Source of the DNA: Hyalangium versicolor
Lineage (GTDB): Bacteria > Myxococcota > Myxococcia > Myxococcales > Myxococcaceae
Direction: 5' to 3'
Assembly: GCF_020103695.1 (NCBI RefSeq)
Contig: NZ_JAHXBF010000031.1
Span: 56,410 to 120,409, forward strand
Length of the DNA: 64,000 bases
Shown: positions 16,668 through 24,402 of the stretch, in pieces
Layout of the letters: every line of letters begins with the position of its first letter
Numbering within the stretch: the first letter of the stretch is position 1
The notes under the pieces: generated by a model
Told to the model about the DNA's origin: nothing
Databases searched by the model: none
Seen by the model: only the letters and a program-made list of their open reading frames with translations
Program-made: the position numbers and the translations under genes

Positions 16668-18149
16668 GTGAATCGCTTTGGTCCGATGGGCAGGCTCAGC
16701 ACGCTGATCAGCCTCATGCTCGCAGGCTGTGGAATGAGTCCCGAGGAGACCCTCCTCCCAGGCTCCAGCGAAGCCGCTCCCGCTCTGGAGCAAAGCCGTG
16801 CGCCACTCACCGGTGACAACGTGGCTGCCTATGACGCGCATTTCAAGACTCCCGCCTGTCTCTCCACGGGCAAGTCTTGCGACACTGGGACGCTGGTAAA
16901 TGGCCGAGGCACTCGAGGGCCCGAGTTGAACGCGCCCAACACCCTCTTCTCCTCGTGCGCGGATAGCAACGCAGGCACCTATCACTATGATGAGTCCTTG
17001 GATCGGGTGCGTATCTACACCGAGGACGGCAGCGGCTTTGCTCCAGGCAAGACAGTCGTCGTCGAGGCCACCGTCTGGGCCTACTACTACGAGGTAGACA
17101 CGATCCATATCTTCTACGCCACCGATGCCGAGGCTCCGGTGTGGAAGAAGGTCGGCTCGGTTCTTCCCTCCCAGCCAGGCGCGCAAGTCCACACAAGGAC
17201 CTTCAAGCTTTCCGCTGGCGCGAACCTGCAGGCCATTCGAGTCGCGATGGAAGCCTACGAATACCAGGACAATCCCTGCTCCCCCACCAGCAGCTACGAC
17301 GACCGGGATGATCTCGTGTTCCGCATGGGAGACCTGCCACCCCAGGTCACCCTGAACCCGCCTGAGCCTCTGGTCAGCGGCACCGTGACGCTCTCGGCCA
17401 ACGCGTCCGATGACATCCTGCTCTCCCAGGTCCTCTTCCGCGCCAGCGGCGTCGACCTGGGTGCCGCTCTGGCTCCCCCCTACGAGCTCTTCTGGGACAC
17501 CACACACTCCCCGGACGGTACCTACTCTCTCACCGCTGTGGCCATCGACCATAAGGGTCAGCAGACGGTGTCCACTCCCTTCTCTGTCATCGTCGACAAT
17601 AACGCTCCCTCGGTGGCTTTCACCGCTCCTGTCACTGGAACCGTTCTGACAGGAAACGCCACCCTCCAGGCCTCCGCTGAGGATATTGGGGGCGTCGAGC
17701 GCGTGGAGTTCTACAGCGACTCCACCTTGCTGGGCAGCGTCGCCCAGCCGCCCTACCAGCTCTCCTGGGACACCACCAGCACCGCCAACGGCTCCTACTC
17801 CCTCCAGGCCAGGGCCTACGACAAGCTGGGCCATGTCAGCACTTCGAGCGTGACTGTCACCGTCCAGAATATCGCGTTGCCGACGAGCACCATCACCTCT
17901 CCCGCACCGAATGCGGTGCTCAGCGGCACGGCAAACTTCTCGGTCGACGCTCAGGCCTCCCTCGGCGTCGCTCGGGTCACCTTCTATGTCGGCTCGACTT
18001 ACGTCATCTACGACAACAAGGCCCCCTACAGCATCAACTTCAACACCCTCAACTTCGCCAACGGCGATTACGTGCTCACCGCTCGCGTCATCGACACCGC
18101 TGGCAACGTCACCGTCACCGAGGGGGTGCCCGTCCGCATCCAGAACTGA
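16668..18149 (+). CDS. Ig-like-domain lipoprotein, copy A
   Basis: The gene starts at a GTG behind GGAGACAGAC and encodes 493 residues. The signal LISLMLAGCGMSPEE has a lipobox (LAGC, Cys at residue 21). Residues about 45-220 form a unique domain with several Cys (CLSTGKSCDTGT, SSCADS, PCSPTSS) and acidic loops (ESLDRVRIYTEDGSG, YDDRDDLVF). It could bind calcium or sugar, but I cannot name the family. Residues about 222-493 are three tandem bacterial Ig-like domains with the recurring pattern GVxRVxFYxxSTxLG...PYQLSWDT...NGSYSLxAxAYD. Such proteins are surface or periplasmic adhesins or scaffolds. Its near-twin lies at 27540-29018. Differences cluster around residues 125-190 of the unique domain. 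Confidence 0.82.
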   Translation: MNRFGPMGRLSTLISLMLAGCGMSPEETLLPGSSEAAPALEQSRAPLTGDNVAAYDAHFKTPACLSTGKSCDTGTLVNGRGTRGPELNAPNTLFSSCADSNAGTYHYDESLDRVRIYTEDGSGFAPGKTVVVEATVWAYYYEVDTIHIFYATDAEAPVWKKVGSVLPSQPGAQVHTRTFKLSAGANLQAIRVAMEAYEYQDNPCSPTSSYDDRDDLVFRMGDLPPQVTLNPPEPLVSGTVTLSANASDDILLSQVLFRASGVDLGAALAPPYELFWDTTHSPDGTYSLTAVAIDHKGQQTVSTPFSVIVDNNAPSVAFTAPVTGTVLTGNATLQASAEDIGGVERVEFYSDSTLLGSVAQPPYQLSWDTTSTANGSYSLQARAYDKLGHVSTSSVTVTVQNIALPTSTITSPAPNAVLSGTANFSVDAQASLGVARVTFYVGSTYVIYDNKAPYSINFNTLNFANGDYVLTARVIDTAGNVTVTEGVPVRIQN

Positions 18150-18174
18150 CGGCCCCCATGCTCCAAAACATTCC

Positions 18175-18192
18175 TACGAGGTGAGCACCGAC
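18175..18192 (-). pseudogene. Last codons of a gabT copy (A-side remnant)
   Basis: The minus strand here reads GGTGCTCACCTCGTAG, corresponding to GCGCTCACCGCGTAG, the final codons and stop of the intact gabT at 29044. Homology to the intact locus stops at 18192, six bases beyond the end of the HEAT-NACHT gene. Confidence 0.6.
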
Positions 18193-18198
18193 CTGGCA

Positions 18199-21100
18199 TC
18201 AGGGGTGTCCACCCAATCGGGGCAGGCGCACCGAGGCCTGGGCCTGCTCCGCCTCGTGCCTCTCCTTGAAGAGGAGCACGAAGCGATCGCTCAGGGTGTG
18301 GTCCTGGGTCGTGGCGGCGTGCTCCACCAACAGATCTCGCAACTGCCGCGCCTTCTGTGGCTCCAGCAACAACGCCAGCAGGGAGTACACGCCGTGGAAG
18401 CGAGGGTCTCCCACGTGCTGGGTGAGGCGCGAATCCGGAGTCTCCAGCAGCGCCTGGGCGATGAAGAATTCGTGGAACTTGTCGTGCCGGAAGCGCCACT
18501 CCCGGTGACCCTCCCCGTCTGGGCTCTGCCACTGCCGCCGCAGCACGATCTTGAACGCCTCCAGTCCCGGCAGCTCACGGCTGAAGGGCTCCTCCGGAAT
18601 CACCGGAGCGTCCTTCAGCCGCATCTGGTAGGCCGCCTCGGAGAATGGCCCCAGCGGAAACGGAGCCAGGTACTTGCGGCGGTAGTCCTCCGCCATCAGC
18701 GCGTATTGCTGTTGGCGCAGGTGGAACAGATCCGGCACGTGCCCCGCGGCCAGCATCTGCGCCACCACCGTGAGATCCAGCGGGTTGGCCAGCACCTCGC
18801 GCATTGCCCGGAGCAGTTCTTCCGGCTGCGCGGGAGCCAGCGCCTGGTGCACGAAGTCCTCACAGACCGATTGGTAACTCGGGCCTCGCAGCTTCGCTCC
18901 CGGCTCCAGCAGCGGCTCGCGACTGACGAGGAACTCCACCACCTCCGCGTCCGAGAGCGGCTGCAGCACATAGCGGCGCGCCGTCGCGGGCAGCGCCCAT
19001 TCGATCCGCTGCGTGGCCAGCAGGATGTTGGCGTGGACGTTGCGCTCGGTGAACTGGGAGATCTTCTCCCGGGTGGCGGCCGTCACCTCGTTGAGCCCGT
19101 CGATGTAGATGTCGAGCGCACCGCTGTAGATGATGCTGCGCAGGAAGGTGGTGTCCTGGGCCTGCCCCTCCAGCCGAGCCTGGATGGCCTCGAGCACGCC
19201 GCCCCGGCAGCGCTCGGCGGGAAGGAACACCGCCAGCCGCTTCGAGCCGCACAGCAGGTACTTGAGGAACATCGACTTCCCCAGCCCTGAGTCGCCCTCC
19301 AGGATGATCTGTCCACCCAGCCGGGGAAGCGCGGCGAGCAGCGGCCTGCGCTGTCCGAAAGGATCGCTCACCTCGGAGCGGGGAAAATAGGAGTCAGGGG
19401 AGAAACGCTCCAGGTCCGCGTCCGCCAGCAACAGGGGGGCAAAGGGAGCGAGCAGGCGGCGCCGCAGCCACGGCACCCACGTCAGCAACAGGCTGACGTA
19501 CCCCAGGCCGGCGATCTTCCGCACCCAGGGATTCCAGAAGAACAGCGCCTGCACGCGCGGCGAACGGGGATAGAAGACCAGCAGCAGGAGCCAGAAGCCG
19601 GCGTGCGCCACCCACCCCCAGCCCAGGTGCGAGAACACGTCCCGCTGCTGCACCGAGCGGATGACGGCCTCCACGGAGGCTGTCTCCGTCTGCGAGGCGC
19701 TCCACTCGCGCAGGTTCTTCTCCTGGAGCCGGAGCAGCCCGAGATCGCCGCGCTTCCACTGGCCCTTTTCCAGGAGCACCACCCGCCCTATCTGGCTCGC
19801 CAGTTCGTGCCGGAGTTCTGGGTAGCTCTCGGTCATGGGCCAGAACTCGGCGAAGAGCTTCAATGTCTCCCTGCCCACATCGAGCGGCAGCTCCTGGATG
19901 GGTGCCTCGTTCGAGGGCCGCCCCAGCCACCGCAGGAGGCGTTCCACGCGGGCCTCTCCTCCGCCCGCGATATGGGCGCTCACCAGCCAATGGGAGCGGT
20001 AGGCCGGACTCGTGGTGGTCTGGGCGATCAGCGGAGCGATGGAGGCCAACTCCAGGGGAGCCATGTTCCCCAGCGCGGTGGCCGCGGCCATGGCCTCCTC
20101 TTGCTCACTCCCCAGCAATGAATTCTTGGCTCGCTCCTGCGCATCCACCAGGAGATGGATCAGCAGGGGGACCTGCTCCTTCGCCGCGGGGCCGATGTTC
20201 CCGAGCGCTTCGGCGGCCGTCTTCCGGACCTGCATGTCGGAATCTCGCAAGAGCCGCCCCAGGAGCGGTGCCTGCTCCTTCGCGGCCTCTCCCATGCTGC
20301 CCAGCACACGGGCCGCGAGCGCCCGGATCTTCGCGTCCGGATCGCTCAGGAGGGCGGCAACGAGGCGTGAGATCTCCCCATGGGCTTGCTGGCCCAACCT
20401 CCCTACCGCCGCTTCCGCACTGCCGCGGATCCCCCAGTCCGGGTCCTTCAGGAATCCGACGAGGCGAGGAGCGTAGGTGCTGGCAGGCTCCCCCATATTT
20501 CCCAGCGCCCATACCGCCCAGCTCCGAACATTCCTTTCCGGATCCTCCAGAAGCTCGACGAGCAAGGGCAGCTGTGCATTCGCCCCCTCCCCCATGCGGC
20601 CCAGTGCCGCCGCTGCCGCCGCACGGACGCCCGGATCGGGATCCTTCAAGGCATCGCCCAGGAGGAGTGCCTGCTCTTTCGCCGCACGCCCCAGGGTCCA
20701 CAGCACTCCCGCCGCCGCCTTGCGGACCTCCACGTTGGGATCCTTCAAGAGCTTGCCGGCGAGCGGGGCTTGAGCCGCCGATGCCTTCCCCCGCCAGTCC
20801 AACCCACCCAGCGCGGCCTGACGGATGCTCGGATCCGGATCCTTCAGGAACCTGTCCAGGAGCGGAGCCGGCCCTTTCATGGCTTGCCCCATGCTCACCA
20901 GCGCCGCCACGGCCAGCGTGCGGGTCTTCCCGCCGGGCTGCTCCACGAGTTTGAGCAAGGCGGGAACCTGGGGTTGGGCCGCCTCCCCGATCCCCCCCAA
21001 CGCCCTGGCCGCCTCCTGACGCACGTTGGAGTCCGGGTCCTTCAGGAGGAGGACAAGCACGGGGGCCTGTTCCCGGGCCGCCGCTCCCATCCCTTCCAAC

Positions 21101-21705
21101 GCCTGGATCGCCGCCAACCGGATCTGGGCATCCGAGTCCCCAAGCAGGCCAGCGAGCATCGGGGCCTGATCCCTGGCCGCCTCCCCAAGACGATTGAGGG
21201 CCCGGGCCGCCCAGGGACGGACCTGCTCGTCCGACTTCAGCAAGCCCACAAGGAGCGGGGCTTGCGCTCTGGCCGCCTCTCCCATACTCCCCAGCGCACC
21301 GGCGGCTGCAATCCGGACCGTCTTGTCCGAGTCCTTCAAGAGTTCGGCCAGGAGGGATGGGTACCGCTCATCCGCCTTTCCGGCCTCCTGCAGTCCATTG
21401 GCGGCAGCGATACGGGCGGCCGGGTCCGGATCTCGCAGCATGGCTTCGAGGCGAGGCCCTCGCCAGAAGGCTCGCAGCCGCGCAAGGGACTGCTCATCGA
21501 GTTCCACCCCTGGAGGCAGCTTCAGTTCGAGGAGGAACTGGAACGCCTTCGCCGCGACAGCATTGTTCGGGTCCTCCAACGCCGCGATCGCTCCGTGGAC
21601 AGTCGTGGGCAGGCGGGAAGGCTCGTCCGCTCGGGCCACCCGGCCCACCCAGCAGAGCGCTAGGAGGACTCCCAGCACCGCATGGAACCAACCCCCGTTG
21701 AGCAT
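18199..21705 (-). CDS. HEAT-repeat / NACHT NTPase membrane protein
   Basis: The frame is open to 21771, but the ATG at 21705 has GGGAGGAGCGGGCC before it and starts a signal-like peptide (WFHAVLGVLLALCWVGRVA); the product is 1168 residues. Residues about 85-600 are at least twelve HEAT repeats of about 38 residues with the motif LLKDPDxxVRxAAAxALGxMG. Two hydrophobic segments follow (GFWLLLLVFYP near 703; GYVSLLLTWVPWL near 733), then a NACHT-type NTPase: Walker A EGDSGLGKS (about 805), Walker B LDIYIDGLNEV, and ANILLATQRIEW. The C-terminal about 200 residues are helical. NACHT proteins are STAND switches, and bacterial ones include anti-phage NLR-like proteins. Here the repeats precede the NTPase and may lie outside the membrane. 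No separate effector domain is visible. Confidence 0.85.
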   Translation of the reverse strand: MLNGGWFHAVLGVLLALCWVGRVARADEPSRLPTTVHGAIAALEDPNNAVAAKAFQFLLELKLPPGVELDEQSLARLRAFWRGPRLEAMLRDPDPAARIAAANGLQEAGKADERYPSLLAELLKDSDKTVRIAAAGALGSMGEAARAQAPLLVGLLKSDEQVRPWAARALNRLGEAARDQAPMLAGLLGDSDAQIRLAAIQALEGMGAAAREQAPVLVLLLKDPDSNVRQEAARALGGIGEAAQPQVPALLKLVEQPGGKTRTLAVAALVSMGQAMKGPAPLLDRFLKDPDPSIRQAALGGLDWRGKASAAQAPLAGKLLKDPNVEVRKAAAGVLWTLGRAAKEQALLLGDALKDPDPGVRAAAAAALGRMGEGANAQLPLLVELLEDPERNVRSWAVWALGNMGEPASTYAPRLVGFLKDPDWGIRGSAEAAVGRLGQQAHGEISRLVAALLSDPDAKIRALAARVLGSMGEAAKEQAPLLGRLLRDSDMQVRKTAAEALGNIGPAAKEQVPLLIHLLVDAQERAKNSLLGSEQEEAMAAATALGNMAPLELASIAPLIAQTTTSPAYRSHWLVSAHIAGGGEARVERLLRWLGRPSNEAPIQELPLDVGRETLKLFAEFWPMTESYPELRHELASQIGRVVLLEKGQWKRGDLGLLRLQEKNLREWSASQTETASVEAVIRSVQQRDVFSHLGWGWVAHAGFWLLLLVFYPRSPRVQALFFWNPWVRKIAGLGYVSLLLTWVPWLRRRLLAPFAPLLLADADLERFSPDSYFPRSEVSDPFGQRRPLLAALPRLGGQIILEGDSGLGKSMFLKYLLCGSKRLAVFLPAERCRGGVLEAIQARLEGQAQDTTFLRSIIYSGALDIYIDGLNEVTAATREKISQFTERNVHANILLATQRIEWALPATARRYVLQPLSDAEVVEFLVSREPLLEPGAKLRGPSYQSVCEDFVHQALAPAQPEELLRAMREVLANPLDLTVVAQMLAAGHVPDLFHLRQQQYALMAEDYRRKYLAPFPLGPFSEAAYQMRLKDAPVIPEEPFSRELPGLEAFKIVLRRQWQSPDGEGHREWRFRHDKFHEFFIAQALLETPDSRLTQHVGDPRFHGVYSLLALLLEPQKARQLRDLLVEHAATTQDHTLSDRFVLLFKERHEAEQAQASVRLPRLGGHP

Positions 21706-21823
21706 GGCCCGCTCCTCCCGGTCGCCTCTCCTGGGAACATGGTGCGTCCGGAGAAGGACCATGGGACACACTGGGCCGTCAGTGCTCCTGCCGTGCGTTG
21801 CTTCCGCCCCCCTTGCCCTCCAG

Positions 21824-21863
21824 GAGGATGGTCAGCCCCTCGTTGAACACTGGCTCGGGGATG
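21824..21863 (-). pseudogene. gabT 3' fragment (second remnant)
   Basis: These 40 bases match 29065-29104 of the intact gabT with one mismatch and on the minus strand encode IPEPVFNEGLTIL. The fragment begins where the remnant at 18175-18192 leaves off in the intact gene. The two remnants therefore bracket a 3.6-kb segment that contains only the HEAT-NACHT gene. Confidence 0.75.
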
Positions 21864-21887
21864 TCCATTTTCAGGAACGACACACAT

Positions 21888-22472
21888 TCAAAGCGTGCCG
21901 GCGTCCTTCGACGACACCGGTTCGCTCGGCAAACCACCACCCGAAATCGAAGAAGGCTCCCGTGTCGCAGTTGCCTGAACGGTGGCGACACACTCGCCAT
22001 CAAATGAACGCAGCGAGAATTCAGCGATGACGCACTCGGGGCCTGCCCCAGTGAAAGGCTCGCTGAACACTGGAAACCCCACGTTCCTTCCGAACCAGAA
22101 GCCACGCGCGAGGATCAGAAGATCCTCTTCGCGAGCGCCTGGCGGAAACGTATCTCCCCTCACGAACGCAACCGGTTGGCCCCCGCTGCACTCGCGGACA
22201 GCGTCCAGGTTCACGCCGAGATTGGGGAGAAATCGCCTATCCAACCGGACTTTGTCTGCCAGGGCACCGACCAGAAAGCGCCCTGAAAGGGCCTTCCCGT
22301 CGTAATGGATGTCCTGCAGTTCCAGCGTGGCGCGCGGGTCACATCGAGCACCACCCACGCCCGCCTTCCCGGAAGCGGGAGATGGCTCCGACGCTCGGAA
22401 GAACGGGAGCCCCGCACAAGCCACCATCACCATGAGAGGCAAGGGAGCGAGTTTGAACCTGTTCATTCTCAT
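21888..22472 (-). CDS. Putative lipoprotein, unknown function
   Basis: The frame is open to 22571; the ATG at 22472 (or 22466) starts a plausible lipoprotein signal, MRMNRFKLAPLPLMVMVACA, with Cys at residue 19 and a somewhat unusual Met at position -3 of the lipobox. GGGAGAAGGG lies about 11 bases upstream. The mature 175 residues contain four further Cys (GARCDPR, RECSGG, PECVIAE, GECVAT), which could form two disulfides. They have a beta-rich pattern ending in a Ser/Gly/Pro-rich tail. I know no family for it. It lies between the HEAT-NACHT gene and the divergent pseudokinase gene. Confidence 0.6.
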   Translation of the reverse strand: MRMNRFKLAPLPLMVMVACAGLPFFRASEPSPASGKAGVGGARCDPRATLELQDIHYDGKALSGRFLVGALADKVRLDRRFLPNLGVNLDAVRECSGGQPVAFVRGDTFPPGAREEDLLILARGFWFGRNVGFPVFSEPFTGAGPECVIAEFSLRSFDGECVATVQATATREPSSISGGGLPSEPVSSKDAGTL

Positions 22473-22765
22473 GAGATCGAATCCCTTCTCCCGCGGCTCG
22501 CTTGCAGTCGGGTATGGACACCTCGGGATCATGCCCAGGGACGTTGCACCCGTCCTTGTGGTCCCAACCACACGAGTGGGCCAATAGCAGCTTCAGGGCC
22601 AGCCCGACACTCAGCACGCAGAGACGATGCGCCCCTCCGCAGCGCCACTCCCGGGTCCAGCGAGCAGCAGACGCCTTTGGCATGAGACCTGGTTCGTCTC
22701 ATGGCCTTCCCATCGTGATAGGTCCTATGCTACCCATGGGGTCCTATCTCACCAAAGGTACGCGC

Positions 22766-23902
22766 ATGATCCGCGTCTTCGAGTCGTGTGGCTTCGAGTA
22801 CATGGTGCTACGACCCATCAAGTATGGCCGTGATGGAGATCCCGTCCTTCTCGCGGCGCGCAAGGAGTATCTCGGGACGGCCACCACGACCGTCGAGCTG
22901 AGACCGCTCTTCGCGACTCAGAAAAAGCCCGCCCCGGAAGTGAAAGCCCGGCTTTCGGAGGAGTTGCAGCTCAGCAAGCATCTGCAACACCCCAACATCG
23001 GCCAGGTGCTCGGATACGCGATCGATGGGGCGCAGTCCTTCCTCGTTCTGGAGCACGAGCCCGGATGCTCCTTGGAGACGATCCTCGATGCCGCTGCCCT
23101 TGTGAAACGCAAGGTGTCCGCCGGTTTCGCTGTCACCGTTGCCATGGCCATCGCCGATGCGCTGGACCATGCCCATCGCTGCGCCGACGAAGAGGGGCGG
23201 CCCCTCCATGTCGTTCACCGGGCCGTATCCCCTACGAACATCCAGATCAGCCAACGAGGCCAGGTCAAGCTCGTGAACTTCGGGTCCGCCTACTCCGAAT
23301 TGATGGGACGCTATCAGACGCCCACCGGCCTGCTCAGGGGGGATGCCGCATACATTGCGCCTGAAGTCCTGCGCGAGTTCCAGACGCCGAGGAAGCGACG
23401 CCGTGCCGCTGCAAGGAGTCCACCCGATAGCAGAGCCGACATCTTCTCGCTGGGCCTGGTTCTCCTGGGGGAGCTCACCGGCTGGCATCCTCTCGACCCT
23501 CCGGATTCTCTGGAGGATGCGGTTTCGACCTTCGTGCTCCCAGGGACTCGCGTCGAGACTGAACCGATCATCCCCCTTGAGGTTCTGGCACCCCGCCTCG
23601 TGAACTTCGGCTCAAAGGACGTAGACCGAGCCACGAAGAGGCTCGCCGTACGGTTGCGTCGGATCATTGCGAAAGCGCTCCAGGTTGATCCGTCGAAGCG
23701 GTACCCGAGTGCCCTCGCAATGGCAGACGATCTCCGCGGATACATGCACGACTCCTGGCCCCAGTATCACGAGGGGGAACTGGCGGCGGAGACGGCAGCG
23801 CTCATCCGTGCGGCGAGGAAACTCGACGAGCATGTCGCGTACGGAGTGACTGAGCCCGGCATCCTCCCAACTCCCGTGGATGTGCCTGGGAACATCCCAT
23901 GA
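22766..23902 (+). CDS. Pseudokinase (degenerate Ser/Thr kinase)
   Basis: The protein kinase fold is recognisable over about 360 residues: helix C region and strand 4-5 (HLQHPNIGQVLGYAIDG, FLVLEHEPG), the catalytic-loop region, APE (YIAPEVL), and DIFSLGLVLLGELTG. However, the catalytic loop reads HRAVSPTN (151-158) instead of HRDxxxxN, the DFG motif is NFG (171-173), and neither a Gly-rich loop nor the VAIK lysine is evident. Three catalytic elements are therefore lost and phosphotransfer is very unlikely. The ATG at 22766 has AAAGG seven bases upstream; an in-frame ATG at 22736 is an alternative. Its stop overlaps the start of an Xre-type regulator gene (ATGA), so it probably acts as a scaffold or sensor coupled to that regulator. 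Confidence 0.82.
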   Translation: MIRVFESCGFEYMVLRPIKYGRDGDPVLLAARKEYLGTATTTVELRPLFATQKKPAPEVKARLSEELQLSKHLQHPNIGQVLGYAIDGAQSFLVLEHEPGCSLETILDAAALVKRKVSAGFAVTVAMAIADALDHAHRCADEEGRPLHVVHRAVSPTNIQISQRGQVKLVNFGSAYSELMGRYQTPTGLLRGDAAYIAPEVLREFQTPRKRRRAAARSPPDSRADIFSLGLVLLGELTGWHPLDPPDSLEDAVSTFVLPGTRVETEPIIPLEVLAPRLVNFGSKDVDRATKRLAVRLRRIIAKALQVDPSKRYPSALAMADDLRGYMHDSWPQYHEGELAAETAALIRAARKLDEHVAYGVTEPGILPTPVDVPGNIP

Positions 23903-24285
23903 GGCGCTTCCAGATGAGGCAGAGATTCGCCAACGAACTGGGCGCAGCCTCACGCGAGGCACGACTCCAGAGGGGCCTCACCCAAGCTGAGGTGGCGGAG
24001 CGGATTGGGATCGCGATGGAGGTGTACGGACGAATTGAGCGTGGAGTGCTGCTTCCGAGCCTCCCGACGTTCTTGGGCATGTGCCATGTCCTCGAGGCGG
24101 ATCCTCGCGTACTCCTCGGATTCATGAGCCCCGGTAGCTCGCCAGGGCCGCAGCAGACGCACGAGGATCCACCTCATGTCCGGCGGCTTACGCGCCTGGC
24201 ACGTGAGCTCGACGAAGACGAAGTCAACGCCCTCCAAGGAGTCGCCAAGGTCATGCTGGCGGGCCGTAAACGCCCCACGTCATAG
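23899..24285 (+). CDS. Xre-family helix-turn-helix regulator
   Basis: The 128-residue protein overlaps the pseudokinase stop by four bases, implying translational coupling. Residues 12-73 form an HTH_3 domain (SREARLQRGLTQAEVAERIG then MEVYGRIERGVLLPSLPTFL), with the typical RGLTQAEVA first helix and Y.RIERG recognition helix. The remainder is a charged linker and a short helical tail (LTRLARELDEDEVNALQGVA) that may dimerise or contact the partner. It likely binds DNA; a palindromic target could lie in the pseudokinase promoter region, but I see no clear operator there. Confidence 0.82.
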   Translation: MRRFQMRQRFANELGAASREARLQRGLTQAEVAERIGIAMEVYGRIERGVLLPSLPTFLGMCHVLEADPRVLLGFMSPGSSPGPQQTHEDPPHVRRLTRLARELDEDEVNALQGVAKVMLAGRKRPTS

Positions 24286-24402
24286 AGAACGAGGGCGGGC
24301 TTCACCTGGGAGGTGTGTTGCGCCGGCATCTTCGGGGGCACAGGATGCGGTAGGTTGGATGCGTCTCACGCCATCCGGTGAGTCGGGAGGTAGAGTGAAC
24401 CC

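Larger units (their letters stand above)
16371..18192. repeat. Segmental duplication, copy A
   Basis: This stretch is colinear with 27243-29062. It includes the DUF2381 3' end, the intergenic region, the whole Ig-lipoprotein gene and the last few codons of gabT. Non-coding bases are well conserved too: in the 130 bp before each lipoprotein gene both copies carry the same CAGGCTACAAAACTCTG and CTCATTCATAGGAGACAGA blocks. The 3' third of the lipoprotein genes is almost identical at base level, which suggests a recent event or gene conversion. Confidence 0.85.
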
